This document shows, piece after piece, positions 15,851 to 23,730 of a DNA stretch of 36,606 nucleotides. The notes under the pieces are model-generated. The model ran no database searches and had not been told where the DNA came from. It saw nothing but the letters and a program-made list of their open reading frames with translations. This stretch comes from an uncultured Eubacteriales bacterium (GTDB lineage Bacteria > Bacillota > Clostridia > Christensenellales > CAG-138). Every line of letters begins with the position of its first letter. Position 1 is the first letter of the stretch. The stretch lies in contig CADAPG010000021.1 in assembly GCA_902789675.1 (NCBI GenBank), positions 1 to 36,606 of the forward strand, read 5' to 3'. Position numbers and translations under genes: made by a program.

Positions 15851-16897
15851 ATGGCAGATTTTGTAAAGGTCGGGAACGTGCAGATCGGCGGCGGAGCGCC
15901 GGTATCCGTGCAGTCCATGTGCAATACGGACACGCGCGACGTCGACGCGACGGTTTCGCAGATCCTGCGGCTTGAGAAAGCGGGCTGCGAGATCATCCGC
16001 GTCGCGGTGTTCGACGAAGCGGCGGCGGACGCGACCAGGGCGATCAGAGAGCGGATCCATATTCCGCTCGTCGCCGACGTGCATTTCAACTACCGGCTTG
16101 CGATCAAAGCTGTCGAAAACGGCGTGGACAAGCTGCGCATCAACCCGGGCAACATCGGGAGCGCGGAGCGCGTGCGCATGGTCGCGGATTGCTGTAAACA
16201 GCATCATGTGCCGATCCGCATCGGCATCAACGGCGGCTCGATCGAAAAGCAGTTCCTGCCGCTGTACCGCGAAAACCCCGCGGAGGCGATGTGCCGCAGC
16301 GCGATGGGACACGCAAAGCTTTTGGAGGACTGCGGGTTTTCGGACATCGTGATCTCCTTAAAGTGCACGACCGTATCCGAAACGGTGCACAGCTACCGCA
16401 TGGCGCAGGCGCGGATGGACTATCCGCTGCACATCGGCATCACCGAGACCGGCCCGATCGAAACCGGGATCATCAAGAGCGCGGCGGGGCTCGGCGCGCT
16501 TCTTTTGCAGGGCATCGGCGACACGATGCGCGTCTCTTTGACCGGCGATCCGGTCCGCGAGGTGGAGACCGCGCTTGCGATCCTGAGAGCCGTGGGGCTA
16601 AGGAAGGACGACGTGGAGATCGTTTCCTGTCCGACCTGCGGGCGGACGCGCTGCGACGTCGAGAAGGCGGCGGCGTACGTGAACGAGCACGTTGCGCACA
16701 ACAAGGGCTATCTGAAGATCGCGGTCATGGGATGCGCGGTCAACGGCCCCGGCGAAGCACGGGAAGCGGATATCGGTGTGGCGTTCGGCGACGGCAACGG
16801 CGTGCTGATTAAAAAGGGAGAGATCGTCGGACACGGCGGTTACGAAGAGATTTTACGGCGTCTGGTCGACGAGGCAAATGCGATCTTAGGCGCATAA
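15851..16897 (+). CDS. ispG: 4-hydroxy-3-methylbut-2-enyl diphosphate synthase
   Basis: A 348-residue iron-sulfur enzyme of the MEP pathway, acting after DXR. The N-terminal TIM-barrel part shows VSVQSMCNTDTRDV, the LVADVHFNYRLA stretch and RINPGNIGS. The C-terminal cluster domain has the cysteines of SCPTCGRT and VMGCAVNGPGE, which bind a [4Fe-4S] cluster. The start has a GGAGG site 13 bases after the rseP stop. Length is normal for the short bacterial form. Confidence 0.97.
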   Translation: MADFVKVGNVQIGGGAPVSVQSMCNTDTRDVDATVSQILRLEKAGCEIIRVAVFDEAAADATRAIRERIHIPLVADVHFNYRLAIKAVENGVDKLRINPGNIGSAERVRMVADCCKQHHVPIRIGINGGSIEKQFLPLYRENPAEAMCRSAMGHAKLLEDCGFSDIVISLKCTTVSETVHSYRMAQARMDYPLHIGITETGPIETGIIKSAAGLGALLLQGIGDTMRVSLTGDPVREVETALAILRAVGLRKDDVEIVSCPTCGRTRCDVEKAAAYVNEHVAHNKGYLKIAVMGCAVNGPGEAREADIGVAFGDGNGVLIKKGEIVGHGGYEEILRRLVDEANAILGA

Positions 16898-16914
16898 GGA
16901 AACACAGGGGCAGC

Positions 16915-19900
16915 ATGAAGGAAGAACTCAGGGCGGCATATGACGCGGCGCATATCAGAACCGAGTGGCTCACGATCAAAAACGTGTGCCTTTCGCGCGA
17001 TACGCAGACGCTGACGATAACGGTCGAGCGCACGGCAAAGCTGGTGACAAAGGATGCGTGCGACACTTGGGAAGGCGCGATCCGGACGATCCTGCCCATG
17101 TATGCCGTACAGTTCGAATACCGCGACGTCGAGCCGGAACGCGTCGTCGCAAAGCCCGCCGCGCCGCAGAAAAAGAACGAGGTCGATGTGCCGATCCCCG
17201 AAAACGGGGTGCTCCTCGGCAAACCGATTCCCGAAGGCGCGGAAGAGCTTCCGATCTATGAGCTGCGCGGGGAGGAGGAGACCGCCGCCGTGTTCACGGG
17301 AAGATTGGTGTCCTCGGAGATCCGCGACGACTGGTCGATGCGCGTCAAAAAGCCGAACTGCCGCGTGCAGTTCAACGTGACCGATCTTTCCGATTCGGTC
17401 TACTGCACCGCAAGCTTCCCCGAGGAATGGCAGGCGGCGCGCTTCGATCACTGGCTCAACGACGCGGCAAAGGGCGGCAAGGATCTTCGGATCAAGGGCG
17501 TCTGCAAGATCGTCAAAAAGACCGGCGAGCGCAGCGTCTACGTCGATTCCGTCGGCATTCTGCCGCGCGCGCTGCGCATGGACGACGCGGAGGAAAAGCG
17601 CGTCGAGCTGCATCTGCACTCCAGAATGTCCACGATGGACGGCATCACGAACCTGACCGAGGCGTTCCGCACGGCGAAGCGCTGGGGACATAAGGCGCTT
17701 GCGATCACCGATCACGGCGTGGTCCAGGCGTTCCCGGAGGCGGCAAAGGCGGCGAAGGCAACCGGCGTCAAGGCGATTTTCGGCGTGGAGGGGTATCTGA
17801 TCCCAGACTGCGAATCGCAGCCCGCGGACGGCGATTTCACGGTTTTCGACATCGAAACGACCGGACTCAAGGCGGAAAGCTGCGAGATCATCGAGATCGG
17901 CGCGGTGCGTCTGCACGACGGAAAGGTTACGGAACGGTTCCAGTCCTTCATCGACGACGGCGTCGTCATTCCGAAGAATATCACGGAACTCACCGGCATC
18001 ACGCAATCCATGATCGAAGGCGCGCCGGGAACGCGCGAGGTGCTCGAACGCTTCCGCGCGTTTGCGGAGGGCAGCACGCTCGTCGCGCACAACGCGCAGT
18101 TCGACACGGGCTTTATCACCTATCACGGCGACCGGTTCGGGATCACGTTCCCGATGCCGTACGCCGACACGCTGATGCTGTCGCGCTATCTGCTGCGCGA
18201 CGCGCTCGAGAACCACAAGCTCGACACGATCTCCGCCTATTTCGACATCGACATGGGCAGCCATCACCGCGCGGACGACGACGCAAATACCTGCGCGATG
18301 ATCCTGCTGCGGTTTATCGACATGCTGAAGGAACGCGGGATCGACCGCATTCCGATCGTGCCGGACACGCATGAGGCGTACCGTAAGCGCGCGGCGAAGG
18401 AGAAGCGGCAGACGAACCACATCATCCTGCTTGCCCGCACGCAGAAGGGCATGAAGGACCTTTATAAGCTGATCAGCTGGTCGCACCTCGACTATCTGCA
18501 CGTGCGTCCGCAGATCCCGAAATCGCTGCTGATGCTGTACAGGAGCGATCTCATCGTCGGCTCCGCGTGCGAGGCGGGCGAGCTGTTCCGCGCCGTTCTG
18601 AACGGGGAATCGCAGGAGCAGATCGAAAAGATCGCGTCGTTCTACGACTATTTCGAGATCCAGCCGATCGGCAACAACGCGTTTCTGAAGCGCGAGGGCA
18701 GGGTGGAGAACGACGAAGGACTTCGCGATCTGAACCGCAGGATCGTCGGGCTCGGCGAACGGATGCACAAGCCCGTTGCCGCGACCGGCGACGTACATTT
18801 TCTGGAGCCGACCGACGCGATCTACCGCGCGATCCTGATGAGCAAGCTCGGGTTCGAGGACGCTTCCGAGCAGGCGCCGCTGTATTTCAAGACGACGCGG
18901 GACATGCTCGACGAGTTTGCGTATCTCGGCGAAAAGAAGGCGAAGGAGATCGTCGTCGACGTGCCGAACCGGATCGCGGACCTGTGCGACGAGCTCGTGC
19001 CGTTCCCGGAGGGGACGCATTCCCCGACGATCGAGAACGCGGAGGACGAGCTCAAGAACACCGCGATCGACCGCGCGCACGAGATCTACGGCGATCCGCT
19101 GCCGCCGATCGTGCAGGCGAGGCTCGACAAGGAACTGAAATCCATCATCGGCAACCATTACGCGTCCCTGTATCTGATGGCGCAGCGGCTGGTGAAAAAG
19201 TCGCTTTCCGACGGATATCTTGTCGGAAGCCGAGGCTCCGTCGGCTCGTCGTTCGTGGCGATGCTCGCGGGCATCACGGAGGTCAACGCGCTGTCGCCGC
19301 ACTATGTCTGTCCGAACTGCAGGTTCTCCGACTTCGACATCGATCACGAAAAGTACAGCGTCGGCGCGGACATGCCGAACCGCGCGTGCCCCGTTTGCGG
19401 TACGATGCTCCGTAAGGAGGGCTTTGAGATCCCGTTCGAGGTCTTCCTCGGGTTCAAGGGCGATAAGGTCCCGGACATCGACCTGAACTTCTCCGGCGAA
19501 TATCAGCCGGTCGCGCATAAGTACGTGGAGGAGATGTTCGGCAAAGGACACGCGTTCCGGGCGGGCACGATCTCCGGGCTTGCGGAGCGGAAGGCGTTTG
19601 AATGCGTCTATTCGTTCGCGGAAGCGACGGGACGCACGTTCTCGTCCGCGGAGGTCCAGCGGCTCGAAAAGGGCTGCGAGGGCGTCAAGGTCACGACCGG
19701 ACAGCACCCGGGCGGCATCGTCATCGTGCCGCGCGATCACGACGAATACACCGAGGTATACGATTATACGCCGATCCAGTATCCGGCGGACAAGGTCGAC
19801 AAGAACACGATCACGACGCACTTCGACTTCCACGCGATGGACGACCGCCTCGTCAAGCTCGACATCCTCGGACACGACGATCCGACGGCGCTGCACATGC

Positions 19901-20931
19901 TGGAAGCGCTGACCGGGCTGAACCCGCGCGAGATCCCCTTGGACGATCCGGACACGCGCATGCTGTTCTCGACCGTGGAGCCGCTGCACATCGACCTCAC
20001 CGAGATCGGCTGCTCCTTGGGCACGCTCGGCGTGCCGGAGTTCGGCACGGGCTTTGTGCGGCAGGTGCTCGAGAACACGCGCCCGACCACGTTCGAGGAG
20101 CTGATCCGCATCGCGGGGCTGACGCACGGCACGGACGTGTGGCTGAACAACGCCGAACCGCTCGTCATGGGCGGCATCGCGAAGCTCTCTGAGGTCCTCT
20201 GCACGCGCGACGATATTATGAATTATCTGATCGCGCACGGCATGGAGGCGTCGCTGTCGTTCAAGATCATGGAGCGCGTCCGAAAGGGCAAGGGACTGAC
20301 CGACGAGATGGAGCAGGCAATGGTCGACGGTTCGATCCCCGCATGGTTCGTCGATTCGTGCAAAAAGATCAAGTACATGTTCCCGCGCGGACACGCGGTC
20401 GCGTACTCGATGAGCTCGTTCCGCATCGCGTACTATAAGGTGCATTATCCGCTGGCGTTCTACGCGGTCTACTTTACGGTGCGCGCGGACACGTTCGACA
20501 TCACGCGCGCGGCGGGCGGTCCGGAGGCGGTGAAACGGCAGATCGACGAGATCGAAAAGGAATCGTCCTCTTCGCAGAAGACCGACAGCGAGAAAAAGAA
20601 GGACAAGGAGCTTGTGACGATCCTCGAGCTCGTCTACGAAATGAACGTGCGCGGCATCGAGCTGCTGCCCGTCGACATCTACAAGTCCGACGCGACGAAG
20701 TTTCTGATCGAGGGGAACGCGCTGCGGCCGCCGTTCGACGCGATCCCCGGCGTCGGCGCGGGACAGGCGATCGCGATCTGCGAACGCAGAAAACCCGGCG
20801 TAAGATACCCGACGATCGAGGACTTTGCGAACGAGACCGGCGCGAACACCGGGATCGTCGCCATGCTGGAAAGCTGCGGCGCGTTCGGCGATATGCCGAA
20901 AAACAAGCAGATTTCGCTGTTTGATCTGTAG
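16915..20931 (+). CDS. polC: DNA polymerase III alpha subunit, PolC type
   Basis: A 1338-residue replicative polymerase of the Firmicutes type with a built-in proofreading nuclease. In order: an OB-fold region (about 100-220), a PHP domain starting at ELHLHSRMSTMDG (near 231), a DEDD exonuclease inserted in it with VFDIETTGL (near 310) and HNAQFD, a zinc knuckle CPNC...CPVC (about 798-822), and the polymerase core with the catalytic VPDIDLNFSGEYQ (near 854) and KYMFPRGHAVAY. The protein ends in QISLFDL, which looks like a beta-clamp binding motif. It is a little shorter than Bacillus PolC, mostly in the N-terminal domain. A weak AGGGGCAG site precedes the ATG. It closes the operon. Confidence 0.97.
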   Translation: MKEELRAAYDAAHIRTEWLTIKNVCLSRDTQTLTITVERTAKLVTKDACDTWEGAIRTILPMYAVQFEYRDVEPERVVAKPAAPQKKNEVDVPIPENGVLLGKPIPEGAEELPIYELRGEEETAAVFTGRLVSSEIRDDWSMRVKKPNCRVQFNVTDLSDSVYCTASFPEEWQAARFDHWLNDAAKGGKDLRIKGVCKIVKKTGERSVYVDSVGILPRALRMDDAEEKRVELHLHSRMSTMDGITNLTEAFRTAKRWGHKALAITDHGVVQAFPEAAKAAKATGVKAIFGVEGYLIPDCESQPADGDFTVFDIETTGLKAESCEIIEIGAVRLHDGKVTERFQSFIDDGVVIPKNITELTGITQSMIEGAPGTREVLERFRAFAEGSTLVAHNAQFDTGFITYHGDRFGITFPMPYADTLMLSRYLLRDALENHKLDTISAYFDIDMGSHHRADDDANTCAMILLRFIDMLKERGIDRIPIVPDTHEAYRKRAAKEKRQTNHIILLARTQKGMKDLYKLISWSHLDYLHVRPQIPKSLLMLYRSDLIVGSACEAGELFRAVLNGESQEQIEKIASFYDYFEIQPIGNNAFLKREGRVENDEGLRDLNRRIVGLGERMHKPVAATGDVHFLEPTDAIYRAILMSKLGFEDASEQAPLYFKTTRDMLDEFAYLGEKKAKEIVVDVPNRIADLCDELVPFPEGTHSPTIENAEDELKNTAIDRAHEIYGDPLPPIVQARLDKELKSIIGNHYASLYLMAQRLVKKSLSDGYLVGSRGSVGSSFVAMLAGITEVNALSPHYVCPNCRFSDFDIDHEKYSVGADMPNRACPVCGTMLRKEGFEIPFEVFLGFKGDKVPDIDLNFSGEYQPVAHKYVEEMFGKGHAFRAGTISGLAERKAFECVYSFAEATGRTFSSAEVQRLEKGCEGVKVTTGQHPGGIVIVPRDHDEYTEVYDYTPIQYPADKVDKNTITTHFDFHAMDDRLVKLDILGHDDPTALHMLEALTGLNPREIPLDDPDTRMLFSTVEPLHIDLTEIGCSLGTLGVPEFGTGFVRQVLENTRPTTFEELIRIAGLTHGTDVWLNNAEPLVMGGIAKLSEVLCTRDDIMNYLIAHGMEASLSFKIMERVRKGKGLTDEMEQAMVDGSIPAWFVDSCKKIKYMFPRGHAVAYSMSSFRIAYYKVHYPLAFYAVYFTVRADTFDITRAAGGPEAVKRQIDEIEKESSSSQKTDSEKKKDKELVTILELVYEMNVRGIELLPVDIYKSDATKFLIEGNALRPPFDAIPGVGAGQAIAICERRKPGVRYPTIEDFANETGANTGIVAMLESCGAFGDMPKNKQISLFDL

Positions 20932-20996
20932 ACCGTGCAGAGCGTCCCGACGGGCGTCCTGTTATTGGAATAATTTGTGAATATTTTGAAAACGGA

Positions 20997-21025
20997 TTGA
21001 CAAAACCGCACAAACTTGCTATATT
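20997..21025 (+). promoter_or_regulatory. strong promoter of the RiPP-like cluster
   Basis: Consensus TTGACA (20997-21002), 17 bases, TATATT (21020-21025), in an AT-rich gap after polC. It is placed to drive the precursor genes and the downstream enzymes. Confidence 0.85.
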
Positions 21026-21043
21026 GTATCAAGAAATGGTATT

Positions 21044-21072
21044 TTCCCTAAATGTGATCTATATGTAGGGAA
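21044..21072 (+). other. leader hairpin just before precursor 1
   Basis: TTCCCTA (21044-21050) pairs perfectly with TAGGGAA (21066-21072) around a 15-base AT-rich loop. It ends two bases before the GAAGGAG ribosome site of the first precursor. It could stabilise the 5' end of the mRNA or tune translation; no ligand-binding pattern is visible. Confidence 0.55.
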
Positions 21073-21088
21073 TGAAGGAGCGACGATC

Positions 21089-21205
21089 GTGGAACAGTAC
21101 GAAAAGCCGAATATGGATCTGATTGTTCTCGGCGACGACGTTATTATAACGAGCACATGCTGCCACGTTGCGACAGGCGCGATCGAACTCCCGGAACTGC
21201 CATAA
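21089..21205 (+). CDS. RiPP-like precursor peptide 1
   Basis: A 38-codon gene starting at GTG 21089 with a GAAGGAG site 8 bases upstream. The N-terminal part EQYEKPNMDLIVLGDDVIIT is a leader shared with the next gene. The remainder (TSTCCHVATGAIELPELP) is the candidate core with two adjacent cysteines. A tiny gene directly under a strong promoter, followed by a radical SAM enzyme and a PqqD-like protein, is the standard picture of a ribosomally made, modified peptide. Leaders of the form YEKPxMxxIxL with DVIxTS occur in many short unannotated clostridial proteins as far as I remember. Function of the product is unknown. Confidence 0.75.
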   Translation: MEQYEKPNMDLIVLGDDVIITSTCCHVATGAIELPELP

Positions 21206-21223
21206 ATAACGGAGGTAATGATG

Positions 21224-21352
21224 ATGAAAGAGTATGAAAAGCCCCTGATGAATGTCATCCTTTTGAACGGTGATGTTATTACGGAATCCTGCCCTGAAGA
21301 TACGTACCCGTGCGATTCTGAGATGCCGCCTATCTGCGTTTGGGGCGATTGA
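21224..21352 (+). CDS. RiPP-like precursor peptide 2
   Basis: A 42-codon gene 18 bases after precursor 1. Three consecutive ATGs (21218, 21221, 21224) follow a GGAGG site; the third has the best spacing (8 bases) and aligns with precursor 1. The leader EYEKPLMNVILLNGDVITES matches precursor 1 at Y, E, K, P, M, I, L, D, V, I and S. The core CPEDTYPCDSEMPPICVWGD has three spaced cysteines, several acidic residues and prolines, and is unrelated in order to core 1. Cysteine-to-carbon thioether links would be a plausible modification by the downstream enzyme, but this is inference. Confidence 0.75.
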   Translation: MKEYEKPLMNVILLNGDVITESCPEDTYPCDSEMPPICVWGD

Positions 21353-21393
21353 TCGGCTCTGAGGAGATACGCCGTCATCTATTCAGCTGACAC

Positions 21394-22731
21394 ATGATTG
21401 AGATTTGTAAGCCGGATGCTGCGCTTGCTAAGGTTGTTTTACCGCAAAAAGCGCAGCCCGGTATTTCTTATGTCCCGTCGCAATTCGTACTGCCGTTTTC
21501 GCACAACGAAAAGCAGTATGTTTTTCACGTGCTGACAAAGCAGATGATCGAGGGAACGCTTCCGGATTCCGCACATATGGGGGAAGGCTTTGACGATCTG
21601 ATCGAAGCGATGTTCCTTGTTCCGGAGGGGAAGGATGAGTGCGCCTATTATGAATCGGTCGCGCAGCTGATGCGGTTGTACGGACGGACCAAGGGCGTTC
21701 CCACCTATACGATCATGCCGACGCTCGGCTGCAACGCCCGCTGCGTCTATTGCTATGAGGAAGGCAGAAAGCCCGTCAAGATGACGCCGGAGCACGTCGA
21801 GCAGACCGTTCGCTATATCCTCAAAACCCGCGCGAACAAGAAGATCACGCTGAGCTGGTTCGGCGGCGAACCGCTGCTGTGCCCGGATATCATCGACCGC
21901 ATCTGCGATCGGCTGCGAGAGGAAAACGTTCCTTTCCGATCGATCATGGTCACAAACGGCAGTCTGATCACGCCCGGGATCATTGAAAAGATGCGGACGC
22001 GGTGGAACCTCGGACGGTTGCAGATTTCGTTGGACGGAGCGGAGCCGGACTATATCGCCAGAAAACGGTATTACGGCGACTCCGATCACTACCATGCCGT
22101 GCTGCATACGATCGGGCGTCTGTCGGAAGCCGGGATCCATGTTACGGTCCGCGTCAATGTGGATGAAGGAAACTGGCCGGGCATTCCGCTGCTTCTGGAC
22201 GATATGAAGCGCTTTGTCGAGCACAAGGAGCACGTCACGGTTTATTTCAGCCCGCTGATGAACGTTCGCGCCGGAGAAGGCGATCTCGGGATGTGGAAGA
22301 AAATCACAGACGCGGCGCCTTTGGTCGATCAAGCCGGATTCCGTACGCTTGCGCATTTGCGATCGTTCAGGAAATTCCGCGCCAATCGGTGCATGGCGGA
22401 CGGCGGCAGCGAGGTCATCGGACCGGACGGCAGCCTGTATCCGTGCGAGCACTGCCCGCCGGAGAGCCGCTTCGGCGATATCTTCAACGGCACGACCGAT
22501 GAAAAGGCAAGACGGGAATTCTGCAGAACCGACCGCACGCGGGAGATGTGCCGCAAGTGTACGTTTTTACCGGACTGCACGAGCTTTGCCTCCTGCCCGT
22601 GGACGGATGCGCACTGCAAAGAAGCGCATCGGATGAACAGCATAGCAGATCTGCGGTATATGCTCGATCGAGACAAAAATCAGCGCGAAGAGCAAGCGCA
22701 GGAACCGGATGAGGACGATACCGTCTGCTGA
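21394..22731 (+). CDS. radical SAM/SPASM peptide-maturase
   Basis: A 445-residue enzyme. The radical SAM cluster motif is C113-x3-C117-x2-C120 (GCNARCVYCYEEG), followed by the GGEP motif SWFGGEPLL that binds S-adenosylmethionine. The C-terminal SPASM region holds many cysteines (CMADGG, LYPCEHCPP, MCRKCTFLPDC, SCPWTDAHC) for auxiliary iron-sulfur clusters. The N-terminal 100 residues resemble the domain seen in peptide maturases. Such enzymes form thioether, carbon-carbon or similar links in precursor peptides. It lies 41 bases after precursor 2, with no good ribosome site before ATG 21394 and an in-frame stop at 21388, which fits lower expression than the precursors. It ends DEDDTVC, an unusual C-terminal cysteine. 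Confidence 0.9.
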   Translation: MIEICKPDAALAKVVLPQKAQPGISYVPSQFVLPFSHNEKQYVFHVLTKQMIEGTLPDSAHMGEGFDDLIEAMFLVPEGKDECAYYESVAQLMRLYGRTKGVPTYTIMPTLGCNARCVYCYEEGRKPVKMTPEHVEQTVRYILKTRANKKITLSWFGGEPLLCPDIIDRICDRLREENVPFRSIMVTNGSLITPGIIEKMRTRWNLGRLQISLDGAEPDYIARKRYYGDSDHYHAVLHTIGRLSEAGIHVTVRVNVDEGNWPGIPLLLDDMKRFVEHKEHVTVYFSPLMNVRAGEGDLGMWKKITDAAPLVDQAGFRTLAHLRSFRKFRANRCMADGGSEVIGPDGSLYPCEHCPPESRFGDIFNGTTDEKARREFCRTDRTREMCRKCTFLPDCTSFASCPWTDAHCKEAHRMNSIADLRYMLDRDKNQREEQAQEPDEDDTVC

Positions 22732-22743
22732 GGAGAGATAAAA

Positions 22744-23004
22744 ATGAAGCTGAGAAAAGATTTTATCGTACAAAACATCGACGACACGCAGTTTTTGGTA
22801 CCGCTCGGGCATGAAGCGTTCAACGGGATCGTGCGCAGCAACAAGACGGCGGCGTTCATCGTAGACTGCCTGAAGAACGATACGACAAAGGATCAGATCG
22901 TGGACGCCATGTGCCTGCAGTACGACGCGCCGCGCGAAACGATCGACGCCGACGTGGAGGAGATCCTCGCAACGCTGCGGAGCATCAACGCGCTGGAGGA
23001 ATGA
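22744..23004 (+). CDS. PqqD-like peptide recognition protein
   Basis: An 86-residue protein of the PqqD/RRE type: MKLRKDFIVQNIDDTQFLVPLG, then FNGIVRSNKTAAFIVDCLKN, a helix with TTKDQIVDAM, and ETIDADVEEILATLRS. These small winged-helix proteins hold the leader of a precursor and present it to the radical SAM enzyme. It follows the maturase after 12 bases with a GAGGAGA site and overlaps the peptidase gene by four bases (ATGA). Confidence 0.88.
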   Translation: MKLRKDFIVQNIDDTQFLVPLGHEAFNGIVRSNKTAAFIVDCLKNDTTKDQIVDAMCLQYDAPRETIDADVEEILATLRSINALEE

Positions 23005-23462
23005 CCCGATTCGAGGATCTGCTGAGAGAAGACGGCAGGCTGGTATACAAAACAAAGGGAACGAGCATGGAACCCATGCTGCGGCAGAACAGGGACCTGG
23101 TGATCATCGAGGTCCCGTTTTCATGCCTGCAAAAATACGACGTCGCGCTGTATAAGCGCGGGGAAAGCTACGTTCTGCACCGCGTGATCGGCGTGGAGGA
23201 CGGATATTACCGCATCCGCGGGGACAATACGTATGCCGTTGAGCGCGTTCCGTTCGGGAATGTGATCGGCGTGCTGACCGCGTTCAACCGCAAGGGGAAG
23301 CAGCATACCGTGACGGAGCGCGGCTATCGGTTTTACGCACGGTTCTGGAACGCGATCTATCCGCTGCGCGCGGTTTGGAGAAAGCTCAGAACGCTGCTCG
23401 TCAGGGCGGCAAAGAAGCTCGGGTTGGCGCCGATGCTGAAAAAGCTGCTGCGGCGGAAATAG
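23001..23462 (+). CDS. S24/S26-type signal-peptidase-like protease without membrane anchor
   Basis: A 153-residue protein with the serine-nucleophile box KGTSMEPML (S22) and a second box YVLHRVIGVEDGYYRIRGDN, where H60 would take the place of the usual lysine as in SipW/ER-type signal peptidases. Unlike ordinary signal peptidases it has no N-terminal membrane helix; the C-terminus is very basic (LRTLLVRAAKKLGLAPMLKK region), possibly a membrane-surface amphipathic helix. Overlap with the PqqD-like gene puts it in the peptide cluster, and removal of the precursor leader is the obvious proposal. No exporter gene follows; the next gene is rny. Confidence 0.82.
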   Translation: MTRFEDLLREDGRLVYKTKGTSMEPMLRQNRDLVIIEVPFSCLQKYDVALYKRGESYVLHRVIGVEDGYYRIRGDNTYAVERVPFGNVIGVLTAFNRKGKQHTVTERGYRFYARFWNAIYPLRAVWRKLRTLLVRAAKKLGLAPMLKKLLRRK

Positions 23463-23524
23463 CGGTTCCGCAAAGCGCGGGAAGATATATGATACAGAAA
23501 CGCATTTTTTATGCAGATCGGTTC

Positions 23525-23553
23525 TTGACTTTGCAGGAAAATGCGTTTACAAT
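23525..23553 (+). promoter_or_regulatory. promoter of rny
   Basis: TTGACT (23525-23530), 17 bases, TACAAT (23548-23553). Confidence 0.7.
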
Positions 23554-23559
23554 ATTATC

Positions 23560-23730
23560 GAGTAATCCTGCACTGCCAAGTGCGTTCATCATAGTATCGA
23601 TCATAGATTTGCGGAACGCTTTGCCGCGCATATTCTGCGCGCTGAACTCTTTCGAAAAACTGGAATCAATTTATGTGGAATAGCCGGGCAGCTTGCTCGG
23701 TTATATTGATATAGATCGGAGTAGAATATC
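23560..23730 (+). other. untranslated leader of rny
   Basis: About 170 bases between the promoter and the GTG start. It holds several short stems: GCACT/AGTGC near 23570-23585, GCGCA/TGCGC near 23627-23642, and CCGGGCA/TGCTCGG (23684-23690 with 23694-23700). No known riboswitch consensus is recognised. A reading frame through it begins upstream of the promoter and is not believed. Confidence 0.4.

Noticed and set aside
16840..20445. A 1201-codon open frame on the minus strand opposite polC
   Set aside because: It is the antisense shadow of a GC-rich gene with strong codon bias; the translation is arginine-rich and low in recognisable motifs, while polC on the plus strand is fully recognisable.
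21044..21072. A riboswitch before the precursor genes
   Set aside because: Only one short stem-loop is present and no known aptamer consensus or expression platform is visible.
23489..23683. A 64-codon plus-strand frame between the peptidase and rny
   Set aside because: It spans the rny promoter and shows no protein-like features.
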